From assembly GCF_019357415.1 (NCBI RefSeq), contig NZ_CP048410.1, positions 2,816,501-2,880,500 of the forward strand: a stretch of 64,000 nt of DNA. Direction: 5' to 3'. How positions within the stretch are numbered: the stretch's first letter is position 1; every line of letters starts with the position of its first letter. The notes beneath the pieces were generated by a model that was not told where the DNA came from, did not search any database, and saw nothing but the letters and a program-made list of their open reading frames with translations. A program made the translations under genes and the position numbers. This document shows positions 35,010-44,438 of this stretch, one piece after another. Origin of the DNA: Gramella sp. MT6 (GTDB lineage Bacteria > Bacteroidota > Bacteroidia > Flavobacteriales > Flavobacteriaceae).

Positions 35010-35765
35010 TTACTTCAGCTGATTATAAATGAGTAAAATTCCGCTAACGACCATAAAAAGTATGAGCAGTTTACGGAAAGTACTACTCTTCATTTTTGAG
35101 AGGAATTTTTTTCCTAGAATGTTACCAGCCACTGTTCCAAGCCCAAGAGCAATACCGTAGATCCATAGATCTCCATGTAACAATCCAAAGAATGTATAAC
35201 TTCCAATTTGGGCGATCCCTAGAAAAAATGAATTTACTGTCTTGGTCGCGATCAATTCTTCTTTGTCTAATCCAAGATTAAGGTAAAAGGGATTCAAAAT
35301 TGGACCAAGGGCACCTATGATGGTTCCTAAAACAGAAACAATAAATCCAAGAGGAATAAAATACCAAAGTTTTACCGGGAATGACTTTTCCTTTTTACCA
35401 AATCGATATTGAAATACAGTACTTATTAGAAATAAACCGACCAGGATCTGTAACCAGTAAGAATCTACTCTAGTAAAGAACCATCCGGCTAAAAAGGCTC
35501 CTAGCAAGGCGGCCGGTACATAATACCAGAAAACGTTCCAGTTAATATATTTCCAGAATAGAATAAGTCTGGCAGGTCTCCCAATAAAAGTTCCCAGGTT
35601 TAAAACAGGTGCGGTTTTAGAAGTGCCCAGCATGAAATTTAAAAGAGGAACCAGTATCAATGCACCACCTCCACCGGAAACTGTAGAAATGGTAAAAGCA
35701 ATTAATCCTGCAAAAAAGAGTACTATTAAATATAAAATATTGATCTCCTGGAATAGTTCCACCAT
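35010..35765 (-). CDS. TauE/SafE-family anion permease
   Basis: 251 residues with about eight membrane segments in two repeats. The repeat signatures are FTISTVSGGGGALILVPLLNF and VLGTIIGALGPILNP. Family members export sulphite, sulphoacetate or related organic anions, but the substrate is unknown here. It is followed by the CDF transporter and preceded 14 bases upstream by a GNAT gene, so an operon is likely. Confidence 0.9.
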   Translation of the reverse strand: MVELFQEINILYLIVLFFAGLIAFTISTVSGGGGALILVPLLNFMLGTSKTAPVLNLGTFIGRPARLILFWKYINWNVFWYYVPAALLGAFLAGWFFTRVDSYWLQILVGLFLISTVFQYRFGKKEKSFPVKLWYFIPLGFIVSVLGTIIGALGPILNPFYLNLGLDKEELIATKTVNSFFLGIAQIGSYTFFGLLHGDLWIYGIALGLGTVAGNILGKKFLSKMKSSTFRKLLILFMVVSGILLIYNQLK

Positions 35766-35779
35766 TATTGATTCAGTAT

Positions 35780-36268
35780 TTAATTTATTCCAACAATTTT
35801 ACTTCGTCTTTCAAAAATGAGTGTATCTCGCCAAATTCCATCCAATTGCGCGATCTTTTCTCTACGACCAAGGAGGTTGAATCCGAACTTAGTATGCAGC
35901 CTGATGGTGGCTTGATTCTCTGGAAATACGCTGGAGAACAATGTCCAGATTTTATTTTCTTCTGAAGATCTGATCAACTCCTGCATTAATTTAGAACCAA
36001 TTCCTTTACCTGAATGAGCAGGATGTATATATATACTTACTTCTGCCACGCCTTTGTAAACTTCCCGTTTAGAAAAGGGAGCCAGGGCAGCCCATCCTAG
36101 AATCTGGTCTTCTTCAACCATGGCCAATCTGGAATGCAGATGATGTTTATTATCCCATTCTTCCCAGGTTGGCACTTTGGTTTCGAAAGTCGCATTACGC
36201 GTTTCCAGCCCCAGCTCATAGATATGGAGGATCTCCGTGGCATCGGTAGATGTTATTGCTCTAATCAT
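35780..36268 (-). CDS. GNAT N-acetyltransferase, phosphinothricin-acetyltransferase-like
   Basis: 162 residues. The acetyl-CoA-binding motif is EVSIYIHPAHSGKGIGSKLM near residues 77-96, followed by FPENQATIRLHTKFGF. The closest general class is the Pat/Bar and L-amino-acid N-acyltransferases. The substrate cannot be predicted. Its start is immediately adjacent to the stop of the DUF1853 gene (no gap), so the two are co-translated. Confidence 0.9.
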   Translation of the reverse strand: MIRAITSTDATEILHIYELGLETRNATFETKVPTWEEWDNKHHLHSRLAMVEEDQILGWAALAPFSKREVYKGVAEVSIYIHPAHSGKGIGSKLMQELIRSSEENKIWTLFSSVFPENQATIRLHTKFGFNLLGRREKIAQLDGIWRDTLIFERRSKIVGIN

Positions 36269-37099
36269 TTACCACCAAACTATAAAAAATCTGTGAATTG
36301 AATTTTCTGTTTTCATCCAAACCAAGAGAGCTTTCTTTTTTTCAAATAATTGCTGAATACTATCAAGTAAATCATCATAGCTGTACCATTCAGAATTAAT
36401 TGAAGGATCACAGCTCCAGTTTCTTTTTCCTGGGCTAAAAAACAAATTTTGTTTCCACCCCGAATTTTTGAAATCTTCTAAGGTTAACCAGTTTCCGGTT
36501 AAACAATCGGGATTTATGAGGCCAGATTGGTGATATTCTGAATTTCTAGGTAGGTAAAGCTGGGCTTTAAAGCAAAGCTGCTGTTCTATTTCAACAGAAT
36601 TTAAATTCAAATCATCAAGATAAGAAAGCGCTTCCTGGCTATAGAGCAAGGGAAACTGCCTTGAATTTAATTTTTGCAATTTTTCAGAAAAACTATCTCT
36701 TCTATTCGGGCCGATCCATTTATTTTTTTCAGGAGAAAGTTCCGGATCATAAACATAAAGTTTATAGACCAGCTCAATATGCAAAGGCTTTAATCTTTCA
36801 TTATCAAAAACCAGGAAATCCAATTCGCCAATTGTTCTTTTTTCGTTTATGATCTGGATATTCGAAGCGATCAATTCATACTTGCTGCTATTCCTAATGG
36901 CTATCTCAAAGAAACTTTCCATTCGTTTTCCCAGAACTGAATTTCGGGGATGATCTAGATCATTAAGATCATTCAATAGTGAATCTGTAATATTGATCTC
37001 AGGAAATTTAAAGGATTTTATTGTTCCATCATTGGAAAGGAAAATATCCCTGGTGTTGAGAAAACCTTTGAACTGGTCAAGAATATTTTGATCTTTCAA
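36269..37099 (-). CDS. DUF1853-family protein
   Basis: 276 residues, soluble. Features matching DUF1853 are LGKRMESFFEIAI, IGELDFLVFDNERLKPLHIELVYK and the later WIGPNRRDSFSEKL. The E-x-D...E-x-K-like arrangement (ELDFLVF, HIELVYKLYV) resembles the PD-(D/E)xK nuclease core, which is only a suggestion. The function is unknown. Twelve bases upstream lies the stop of the PD40 protein gene on the same strand. Confidence 0.85.
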   Translation of the reverse strand: MKDQNILDQFKGFLNTRDIFLSNDGTIKSFKFPEINITDSLLNDLNDLDHPRNSVLGKRMESFFEIAIRNSSKYELIASNIQIINEKRTIGELDFLVFDNERLKPLHIELVYKLYVYDPELSPEKNKWIGPNRRDSFSEKLQKLNSRQFPLLYSQEALSYLDDLNLNSVEIEQQLCFKAQLYLPRNSEYHQSGLINPDCLTGNWLTLEDFKNSGWKQNLFFSPGKRNWSCDPSINSEWYSYDDLLDSIQQLFEKKKALLVWMKTENSIHRFFIVWW

Positions 37100-37110
37100 A
37101 TTTCAATATT

Positions 37111-38043
37111 TTATTCTTCTTCAATAAATTCAGAAAAATCAACCCTATAAATTCTGCTTAGGCCATTTTCATAGGAATTTATAATGTTGATAAGCTCGGA
37201 ATAATCCTGATCCTTCTCTTTTTCAAGAGCAGATCTTCTACTGGTAAAGTATAGGATGCCGGTAGTGGTATCTACAAAAGGACTATAATCCATTTGGTCT
37301 GAATTTATTCCTTTTCCAAGGTTCTTAGCTTTAGACCACTTCCCGTCCTTTGATCTAGTACTTATATACATATCGCCACTCCCTAAACCGTCTTCCCGGT
37401 TATAACCAGAGAAAATAAGGTAACTTTCATCTGGAGCAATGTATGAGTTAAATTCATATCCCTTCGTATTTATGGCGTCATCAAGAACCGTTGGATCAGC
37501 ATATGAATTGTTAATGAACTGACTATAGAAAATGTCATCTTCAGATTTATTATCCGGGTTGGGCCTGGTGAAATATAAATTTCCGGAATTAGTGACAGAG
37601 GGATAAAACTCATCTGCTTTCGTATTGATAGGTTTACCTAAATTAATCGGTGCAGACCATTCATCATCAATTTTATTTCTTTCAACATACCAGATATCAA
37701 AATCCTTATTTTTTGTTGCTGAATCTGAGACAGGGCGGTTCGAGACGAAAAATAATTTCAATCCATTTGGGGAGAGCATAGGCTCAAGGTCCTTATATTT
37801 TCCGCTGAAATCAACGATAACTCTATCATTCCATTCATTGTTATTCCTCCTGGCTCTAACGATTACAGAGATATTTTCATTCATGCTCTGTAAAGTGAAG
37901 TAAGCTTCGTTTTCATAAACGGTAAAATCCCTGGTTTTTAATAATTCCTGAAAGTCTTTGAAGACCGGTTCAGTTTTAAGTAAATTCTGAGAAATACCTA
38001 TGGAAGAGATAAAGCATAGGACAAGAGATAGATAATTTCTCAT
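37111..38043 (-). CDS. Secreted PD40/TolB-like beta-propeller protein
   Basis: 310 residues. Signal peptide (about 1-19, ending SSIGISQ), then repeated WD40-like PD40 blades: LEPMLSPNGLKLFFVSNRP, DEFYPSVTNSGNLYFTRP, FNSYIAPDESYLIFSGYN and MDYSPFVDTTTGILYFTSR. Exported to the periplasm or surface. No enzymatic motif. Probably in one transcript with the GyrI-like gene (3 bases upstream) and DUF1853. Confidence 0.88.
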   Translation of the reverse strand: MRNYLSLVLCFISSIGISQNLLKTEPVFKDFQELLKTRDFTVYENEAYFTLQSMNENISVIVRARRNNNEWNDRVIVDFSGKYKDLEPMLSPNGLKLFFVSNRPVSDSATKNKDFDIWYVERNKIDDEWSAPINLGKPINTKADEFYPSVTNSGNLYFTRPNPDNKSEDDIFYSQFINNSYADPTVLDDAINTKGYEFNSYIAPDESYLIFSGYNREDGLGSGDMYISTRSKDGKWSKAKNLGKGINSDQMDYSPFVDTTTGILYFTSRRSALEKEKDQDYSELINIINSYENGLSRIYRVDFSEFIEEE

Positions 38044-38046
38044 AGA

Positions 38047-38532
38047 TCATTTTTTGATGGGAATCCAGATCTTTTCTTTTGAATCAGGATTTTCAGGACC
38101 TTTGTATTCTTCGCCCAGAACTTCAAAATGTGGTCTGTTGTCCAGGGTATATTCAGAAGCTGGTATCCATTCGTCGAATATGAATTTCGCCGTTTCAGCA
38201 AATTCCTTGGAGGTCCCTTCATGGGTGAAAACGGCATATAATCCACCGGGAAGTTTTAGTCCCTTCATATTTTCCTGAAGATCTGAATAATCTTCTACCT
38301 CAAGAGCAGCCCATTTTTCATAGACCGATTGAGAATTGAATTGTCCAGACATGAATCCTTCATCATACACCTGAACAGAAAAGAGATCATCGCTTTTAGC
38401 GTTAGTGATGTTCTTTTTGTACTTCATGAACCTTTTCCAGAGAAGAGCTGTTTTGTCATCTGCCAGACTGGTGTGAAGGCTAATGCCTACCAGCTTTTTC
38501 GGTTCCATTTCTACTATTTCAGGATCTTTCAT
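38047..38532 (-). CDS. GyrI-like effector-binding domain protein
   Basis: 161 residues forming a single GyrI-like/AraC-effector-binding domain: EPKKLVGISLHTSLADD, the central KLPGGLYAVFTHEG and PASEYTLDNRPHFEVLGE. There is no DNA-binding domain, so it is a stand-alone small-molecule-binding protein. Such proteins bind hydrophobic cations or, in some cases, hydrolyse them. It lies 11 bases after the S9 peptidase stop. Confidence 0.88.
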   Translation of the reverse strand: MKDPEIVEMEPKKLVGISLHTSLADDKTALLWKRFMKYKKNITNAKSDDLFSVQVYDEGFMSGQFNSQSVYEKWAALEVEDYSDLQENMKGLKLPGGLYAVFTHEGTSKEFAETAKFIFDEWIPASEYTLDNRPHFEVLGEEYKGPENPDSKEKIWIPIKK

Positions 38533-38543
38533 TTTGATTTTAT

Positions 38544-40721
38544 TTATTTTTTCAGGTTTATTTTGAAGTTTTCAGGAGGAGTAGCACCTCTTAGTTTCTC
38601 TACAAAATAGTCCCATCTTCTTCGCATAATATAATAGAAATCATCACCATAACTATGTCGTGCATGTGGCAGAATGATAAGGTCAAAATCCTTATTGGCT
38701 TTAATAAGTGCATCCACCACCAGGTAAGTGTGATAAGGTGGTACGTTATCATCCATCGCTCCATGAATCAGCATTAATTCACCTTCTAAATTATCAGCAT
38801 ATTGTGCGTTAGCATCATAAATATAAGCAGAAGTGCTGTCTGGATCTTTTCCCATAAGTCCAATATACCTTTCTCCCCAGTCATCTTCATAATTTCTATT
38901 ATCGTGGTTACCAGATTCGGCAATACCGACCTTATAAAAATCGGGATATTTAAACATGGCAGCTACCGTGGCGGAACCTCCACCGGAATGACCCCAAACA
39001 CCAATTTCCGTGGTATCTAAATAGGCATATTTCTCAGCAAGTTGTTTTATTCCACTTATCTGGTCTGGCAAAGTATTTTCTGAAAGACTTCCATAACAGG
39101 CATCGTGGAAAGATTTCTCTCTACCTGGGTTACAGGTTCCTTCCAAAACGATGACTATAAAACCGAGCTCTGCCAGGGCCTGATGGTCCCTTCTGGAGGC
39201 CTTAAATGACCAGCCACGAATACTTCCTCCTTGTGGTCCAGGGTAGATATAATTTACTATCGGATACTTTTTAGTTTTATCAAGGTGTGTAGGAGTAAAC
39301 ATGAGTCCGTAAAGATCCCATTCCCCATTCGCAGATTTTACAGAAAATTCTTCTGGGGCCTTCCAGCCATTTTCTATTAATGCCTGAATATCTTCTTTCT
39401 CGAGTTCTTTAATGATCTTTCCATTGCTTTTCCTTAGAACCGCAATATTTGGTTGAGTAGGAGTGGAGTAATTATCCACAAAATATTGATGATCTGGAGA
39501 CCAATTGATAGAATGGGTTCCGGTTTCAGGAGTCAGACTTTTTAAGTTCTTTCCTGAAAGATCTATTTTATAGAGATAACTGAAATATGGGTTCTCCTCC
39601 TTGTTCTTTCCATTTGCTAAAAAATATATCTCGTTTTCTTCTTCATCCACATAAGATAATTTGGTGACTACAAAATCACCACTAGTGATCTGGTTTTTCA
39701 ATTTGCCAGTTTCAGCATCATACAGATACAGATGGCCATAATCATCTCTTTCTGAATACCAGATGATCTCATTCGAATCATCCAGATAACGCCAGTTGAT
39801 CTCCCCGCGACCAGATTCATATTGTGTATCTACTTTTTCTTCAAAAATGTCCTTTACTTCACCGGTAGTGGCATCTGCCATTCTGAGTTTTGCCGATTTA
39901 TGATCTCTGGAAGTAGATACAAAATACAATCTCGAGGAATCCTCACTCCATTCATTATCATCGTAGCTTCCGGAACAGCTAATATTATCGCAAAGCGTTC
40001 CTCTGCGTGGATCAGGTTCCATCTTTAGGTTAATGACCTCCTGATTCTCTGTATCAACGATTACCCTTTCTATTTGTATCGCTTTTTCATCTTCCGGAAG
40101 GGGATATTTCCATTTTTGCAATTTAGGCGCGCCAATATTTGTAGTGACTAGATACATATCGCTCACATGTCTTTGATCCTGGCGGTAGGTAGCAATTTTT
40201 TTAGAATCTGGTGACCATAACAGAATTGCCTTATCACTTTTTTTCCATCCGGCATTATCGGTGGCATAACCGTAATTCTCTATTCCATTTCTGGTAAGCT
40301 GGGTTTCCTTGCCTGTTTCAAGATTTCTCATCCATAGATTCCAGTCTTTAATATAAGCCACTTTCTTACCATTGGGCGAAACCATTTCTGAACTAGTATA
40401 TAATTTTTCATCCGACTTTTTCTGAAGTTTAGTATTGCTCAGTAATTTATCTAATGATGAGGCAGTTTGTTTTTCACCATTCCTGACATTAACCAGTACA
40501 TATTCTTCTCCATTCACGGTAGAAACCTGGTACCAGAAGTTCTCACTATCCAGCCAGGTGGGACTAACGTGCTTTCTATAGACCAGGGCATCTGTATTCT
40601 CACTAAGAAACTGTACAGCCCTTTCGTAATCTTCACTGGTTACCTGATCTTTTCCTGATTGTGAAACAGCGGTAAGACTTATAAGAGCAGTCAGGAAAAA
40701 TAATAGTAGGGACTTTTTCAT
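38544..40721 (-). CDS. S9-family prolyl oligopeptidase, dipeptidyl peptidase IV type
   Basis: 725 residues from the Met at 40721, which opens a proper signal peptide (MKKSLLLFFLTALISLTAVSQ-like). A longer frame to 40766 would bury it. A DPP-IV N-terminal beta-propeller (about 60-450) is followed by an alpha/beta hydrolase domain. The catalytic triad is Ser in GVWGHSGGGSA, Asp in IHGAMDDNVPP and His in LPHARHSYGDD. Predicted to be periplasmic or outer-membrane exposed, releasing X-Pro dipeptides during protein use, consistent with a marine polymer degrader. Confidence 0.94.
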   Translation of the reverse strand: MKKSLLLFFLTALISLTAVSQSGKDQVTSEDYERAVQFLSENTDALVYRKHVSPTWLDSENFWYQVSTVNGEEYVLVNVRNGEKQTASSLDKLLSNTKLQKKSDEKLYTSSEMVSPNGKKVAYIKDWNLWMRNLETGKETQLTRNGIENYGYATDNAGWKKSDKAILLWSPDSKKIATYRQDQRHVSDMYLVTTNIGAPKLQKWKYPLPEDEKAIQIERVIVDTENQEVINLKMEPDPRRGTLCDNISCSGSYDDNEWSEDSSRLYFVSTSRDHKSAKLRMADATTGEVKDIFEEKVDTQYESGRGEINWRYLDDSNEIIWYSERDDYGHLYLYDAETGKLKNQITSGDFVVTKLSYVDEEENEIYFLANGKNKEENPYFSYLYKIDLSGKNLKSLTPETGTHSINWSPDHQYFVDNYSTPTQPNIAVLRKSNGKIIKELEKEDIQALIENGWKAPEEFSVKSANGEWDLYGLMFTPTHLDKTKKYPIVNYIYPGPQGGSIRGWSFKASRRDHQALAELGFIVIVLEGTCNPGREKSFHDACYGSLSENTLPDQISGIKQLAEKYAYLDTTEIGVWGHSGGGSATVAAMFKYPDFYKVGIAESGNHDNRNYEDDWGERYIGLMGKDPDSTSAYIYDANAQYADNLEGELMLIHGAMDDNVPPYHTYLVVDALIKANKDFDLIILPHARHSYGDDFYYIMRRRWDYFVEKLRGATPPENFKINLKK

Positions 40722-40796
40722 TAGGATCGTTATTTGATTTAGCAAGATAAAAAATATAAAGGGCATTCATTAAGACCTTGCAAACAGATTCCAGGA

Positions 40797-41870
40797 TCAG
40801 TCAAGATCGTAACAATCCATCCATACTCCGGTATTTCCTTCTAATCTTTCTTTAATCGGCGTGTCGTATGTAATTAGTAGTTTGCCATCTGGTAGAAAAG
40901 CCATTCCTTCCGCTTTATCTGCTCCATGTTCTAGCTCAGCACCCCTGGCAACATCAAACAATCTTTCGGGATCATGGATCACGCTTCCTTTTTCATCTGG
41001 CAGACCGCCCTTGATCTTATAAATACTAATGGTCCCATCAAGATCCATAGTAGGGCCAGCCAAAAGGTAAAGATCTCCAGTTTTGGTAATATTGAGTTCT
41101 CTTATCCCCATTCCATTGAGATCCAGAAAATGCTTTCGATATAGCTTTTCCTCATCAGGTTTCTTTGAAAGAAGGAGTTCCCCGTCAAATTCCTTACAGC
41201 CTATTTCAAGGATCACGGCATATCCATTCAATACTGGACCTCTTAGACCTATAAAGATCCTATTTTCAAAAACTGCCAGGCCTTCAATGTCGAAGCCATT
41301 ATCTTTACAAGGGATTCTCATAAACTTTTCGAGATGTTCATCTGTCATAAGTGCATTATGCAATTCGGTGCTCTTTGTGCCGCCCCTAAGCATTAGCGGC
41401 CTTATCTTCCTGCCTTTATAATCGGATTCTTTCAGTAATTCATAAGTACCATTCTTATTAATACAGGGTATGCATCCAAGACTGAACCTGTTCTCATCTA
41501 TGGCGATCTCACTTAATTGCATAAGTTGTTTATCCAGGGATTCGTCTGACGATGGCGAATTTCTTTTGAGACTCATACTTCCGCAGAACCAAAGATATGG
41601 TTCCTGATAGGCGAGTGCTTCCATGTCTGCTTCCCCATTGCTAGAGGGAAGGTCAAAAAAATCAAAAAGGTCATAATGCTTATGATAACCATAACCATTT
41701 TCTGTTCTGGTGAGGCGTTCAATTCCGGCATCTTCATCATAGCTTAACCAAAGATTGTTATCTGTAGCAAGACTACTGGAAATCTCAGTCCTTAGATCTT
41801 CCATATTTGAAAAACCTTCCTCAAATTTTAGAAGGCATTTATGGGCTACTTTTTTCTGACTTGGCTTCAT
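40797..41870 (-). CDS. DUF3616-family protein
   Basis: 357 residues with the features of DUF3616: LWLSYDEDAGIERLT, DMEALAYQEPYLWFCGS, DIEGLAVFENRIFIGLRGP and a final KAEGMAFLPDGKLLITYD. The repeated strand-turn pattern suggests a beta-propeller. No signal peptide. The function is unknown. Monocistronic as far as can be seen. Confidence 0.88.
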   Translation of the reverse strand: MKPSQKKVAHKCLLKFEEGFSNMEDLRTEISSSLATDNNLWLSYDEDAGIERLTRTENGYGYHKHYDLFDFFDLPSSNGEADMEALAYQEPYLWFCGSMSLKRNSPSSDESLDKQLMQLSEIAIDENRFSLGCIPCINKNGTYELLKESDYKGRKIRPLMLRGGTKSTELHNALMTDEHLEKFMRIPCKDNGFDIEGLAVFENRIFIGLRGPVLNGYAVILEIGCKEFDGELLLSKKPDEEKLYRKHFLDLNGMGIRELNITKTGDLYLLAGPTMDLDGTISIYKIKGGLPDEKGSVIHDPERLFDVARGAELEHGADKAEGMAFLPDGKLLITYDTPIKERLEGNTGVWMDCYDLD

Positions 41871-41908
41871 GCGCGGAATATTTTCTTCAATCTACCCAGA
41901 TAAAAGCA

Positions 41909-41938
41909 ATAAAAAAAGGCTCTTTTTAAAGAGCCTTC
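41909..41938 (-). terminator. Terminator of the osmC-like gene
   Basis: AAGGCTCTTT (41916-41925) pairs with AAAGAGCCTT (41928-41937). On the minus strand it is followed by a T-run. It lies 17 bases after the stop of the OsmC-family gene. Confidence 0.85.
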
Positions 41939-41954
41939 ATAAATTAACTATAAT

Positions 41955-42503
41955 TTATAATTCCACGGCATGAGCCATCTCTTGTTCATTCTTTATCCTA
42001 ATTGGGATAGCTAATCTCAAAGTCTGAAAGATGACGCAACTATTCTCAGTTGCTTTTAGCAAAATCGGTAATTTATTATCATCATTGTCAGTTTTGACTT
42101 TTATGGTTAGGTCCATAGACTGGAAGGCAACCGGCACCGTTTTGTCCATCATCAAAGTTCCCCTTACATCTACATGAGCCTCGGCCTTGACGAAGGTATA
42201 GGTTAGTTTTACGCCAATTCTTTCTGCGATCATTCTAAGAGTACTTTCAAAACAGGAAGCCAGGGTAGCACATAACATATCCCCGGGATTGGGAAGATCG
42301 TGGTAACCACCTAGGGCCCGGTGAACCCCAATACCAACAGATGTTTGTAATTCTTCATTAATCTTTACTTCCGTATGAAAAGGTTTGTCAAGGTTTTTTC
42401 CTTCAACAAAAGCTACATCTGTGATCCAGGCTTTTTCAGGAGATTCTACATAATTTTCAATTAGGGGTAATTGTCTTTGTTTTACTATCGAATTTGTTTT
42501 CAT
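41955..42503 (-). CDS. OsmC/Ohr-superfamily protein
   Basis: 182 residues. The two redox Cys of the family are present: one in LCATLASCFESTLRMI (two Cys here, near residues 78-84) and one in ENSCVIFQTLR. Members reduce organic hydroperoxides or act in general envelope and oxidative stress. An N-terminal extension of about 35 residues precedes the usual domain. The 5' region carries a striking palindrome (42518-42542), suggesting repressor control. Confidence 0.9.
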   Translation of the reverse strand: MKTNSIVKQRQLPLIENYVESPEKAWITDVAFVEGKNLDKPFHTEVKINEELQTSVGIGVHRALGGYHDLPNPGDMLCATLASCFESTLRMIAERIGVKLTYTFVKAEAHVDVRGTLMMDKTVPVAFQSMDLTIKVKTDNDDNKLPILLKATENSCVIFQTLRLAIPIRIKNEQEMAHAVEL

Positions 42504-42517
42504 GACTTTGATTTTTA

Positions 42518-42542
42518 GCTAAAAAAGACCAGTCTTTTTAGC
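42518..42542. promoter_or_regulatory. Palindromic operator upstream of the osmC-like gene
   Basis: GCTAAAAAAGAC (42518-42529) is the inverted complement of GTCTTTTTAGC (42532-42542) apart from one extra A. The centre contains the perfect 12-base palindrome AAGACCAGTCTT. It ends 15 bases before the start codon. The AGACCnnGTCT-like core resembles operators of some TetR-family redox repressors, but no TetR gene is in the window; the regulator identity is inference. Confidence 0.55.
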
Positions 42543-42630
42543 GATTATCTATAGTCAAATTTATGAACGGTTAGGGGGAAGCTATTTTCTCTTAAGTTCA
42601 ATTTATTTTCTCTAGGGGTCTTTTGGATCA

Positions 42631-43524
42631 CTAATGGATATTTTCTAATCTGAATTCTCTCGGAGTCGATTTATATTTTCTTTTAAAAGCTTCATTAAAA
42701 TGTGACGGATTCTTAAATCCGCTCTCAAAGCAAATCTCATTTATATTAAGATTTGTACCCACGATAAGGCTTTTCGCCCTTTGCAACCTTTTTTCCAGGA
42801 TCCATTTACCGGGAGTGGTATTGAATTCATTTTTAAAATCCCTTTTAAATGTGGAGACACTTCGTCCGCTGAGCCTGGCAAAATCCTCTATTTTAAGATC
42901 ATACTGAAAGTTTTTGAGCATGATATTTTCAAGATTCGATCCGGCCTGTTCTTTCAGGGAAATGAAATAATTGATAAGGGCAGAGTTCTTAGGGTTTAGA
43001 ACAATATTATAAAGAAGTTCCCTGAATTTTATTTCAACAAGATTTCGGGGTATATCTTCGCCAGACTTGAAATAATTAAAAATGCTGAAAACCAAAGACT
43101 GAAAGGTTTCGGTAGTTTCTATAGGGTAAACCTGGTTAAAGGAATTTTTGGGGATAAATTTTGTGAGGTTAAGATCCGGATTATTTAATATGAATTCTTT
43201 TATAAAACTATCCTGCATAAAAAAGAGGATAACGCAATACTCCACATCAAGATATTGTTTAGTGGTATAAACACCTTTCTTAATAAATAAGGCATCACCA
43301 GTTTCAATATGGTAAATATCCCCGGCAGATATCCAGTCCTTTTTTCCGCTTATTACAAAAGTTATAAGGTTAGACTCGGTCCAGAACTGGTAGTCTTCCA
43401 CTTCTAGCGGACATTTATATTCAACAATAAGGTATTGTTCTCCTATAAGTTTATGGAATCCCGGTCTTTTCTTGAAATAGTTATAAATGTCTACGATCAT
43501 CTGGAGCGATTCAGAAACTATCAT
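42631..43524 (-). CDS. AraC-family transcriptional regulator
   Basis: 297 residues. The N-terminal sensor part (about 1-190) has a cupin-like pattern (GDALFIKKGVYTTKQYLD). The C-terminal double helix-turn-helix (about 200-297) has LKIEDFARLSGRSVSTFKRDF and ICFESGFKNPSHFNEAFKRKY. It lies upstream of and co-directional with the osmC-like gene, separated by 127 bases that include the palindrome. It may regulate osmC, though AraC sites are usually direct rather than inverted repeats. Confidence 0.93.
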   Translation of the reverse strand: MIVSESLQMIVDIYNYFKKRPGFHKLIGEQYLIVEYKCPLEVEDYQFWTESNLITFVISGKKDWISAGDIYHIETGDALFIKKGVYTTKQYLDVEYCVILFFMQDSFIKEFILNNPDLNLTKFIPKNSFNQVYPIETTETFQSLVFSIFNYFKSGEDIPRNLVEIKFRELLYNIVLNPKNSALINYFISLKEQAGSNLENIMLKNFQYDLKIEDFARLSGRSVSTFKRDFKNEFNTTPGKWILEKRLQRAKSLIVGTNLNINEICFESGFKNPSHFNEAFKRKYKSTPREFRLENIH

Positions 43525-43603
43525 CTACTCAATATAAATTTAGTGATTTTGGGATTAATTATAAGAATATTAATCTCTTATGAAATGACTTGCTACAGTA
43601 CTT

Positions 43604-43611
43604 TAGGTTTG
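43604..43611 (+). promoter_or_regulatory. truA promoter -7 element
   Basis: TAGGTTTG matches TAnnTTTG, 19 bases upstream of the TTG start of truA. The implied leader is only about a dozen bases. Confidence 0.4.
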
Positions 43612-43630
43612 CAGATTATTATGAATATCT

Positions 43631-44437
43631 TTGGCCAAAATCCAAGATTTGTTCCGAAAGCGATTCTATTATTTTATTAAGATTCAGTATTTAGGTTACC
43701 GTTTGCATGGTTGGCAAAAACAACCAGATGTAAAAACCGTGGAAGGTTTGATCACTAAAACATTGAGATGGGTCATGCCCGATGCGAAATGTAAAATTCT
43801 TGGGACTAGCAGGACAGATGCCATGGTTTCTGCAGAAGAATCTGCTTTTGAATTATTCCTTGATCATGAACCTCTTGCAGACCTGGATGAATTTCTGAAA
43901 GATTTCAACAAAAACCTTCCCCAGGATATTAGGGCATTAAGTATAGAAGAAGTAGATGAAAAGTTCAATATCATCCAGCATTCCAAAACCAAGGAATACG
44001 CCTATTTGTTTAGCGTAGGGGACAAATTTCATCCTTTTTGCGCTCCCTTTATGGCAAATTTCCAGGAAGATCTGGATATTGAAAAAATGAAGGAAGCCGC
44101 AAGCTTATTCCAGGGAAAACATAATTTTAAAAACTATTGCGTTCGGGTTTCAGATAAGAGCACTTTTGAGAGAGAGATGATCAAATCTGAACTGGTAGAG
44201 AATACTGAGTATACCGCCAATTTCTTCCCGGAGCGTTCCTATATTTTCCATATTCATGCCTCCGGATTTTTGCGTCACCAGGTTAGGCTCATGATGGGCA
44301 GCCTCGTGCTGGTAGGCAGGGGAGAGTTAAGCCTTGAGGACATCAGTAATAGTCTTAAACCTGATAGTCCCGAATTACAAATGGACTATATTGCCCCGGC
44401 TTCCGGATTAATATTAAATAAAATCGAATTCGATTGA
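43631..44437 (+). CDS. truA: tRNA pseudouridine synthase, TruA family
   Basis: Converts U38-40 in tRNA anticodon arms to pseudouridine. 268 residues. The catalytic Asp is in GTSRTDAMVSAEE. The N-terminal YYFIKIQYLGYRLHGWQ and the C-terminal FLRHQVRLMMGSLVLVGRG are conserved. The start is the TTG at 43631: a stop (43622-43624) lies just upstream in frame and the next Met is deep inside the fold. It is somewhat diverged from standard TruA, and flavobacteria often have two copies, so this may be the secondary one. Confidence 0.88.
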   Translation: MAKIQDLFRKRFYYFIKIQYLGYRLHGWQKQPDVKTVEGLITKTLRWVMPDAKCKILGTSRTDAMVSAEESAFELFLDHEPLADLDEFLKDFNKNLPQDIRALSIEEVDEKFNIIQHSKTKEYAYLFSVGDKFHPFCAPFMANFQEDLDIEKMKEAASLFQGKHNFKNYCVRVSDKSTFEREMIKSELVENTEYTANFFPERSYIFHIHASGFLRHQVRLMMGSLVLVGRGELSLEDISNSLKPDSPELQMDYIAPASGLILNKIEFD

Positions 44438-44438
44438 C

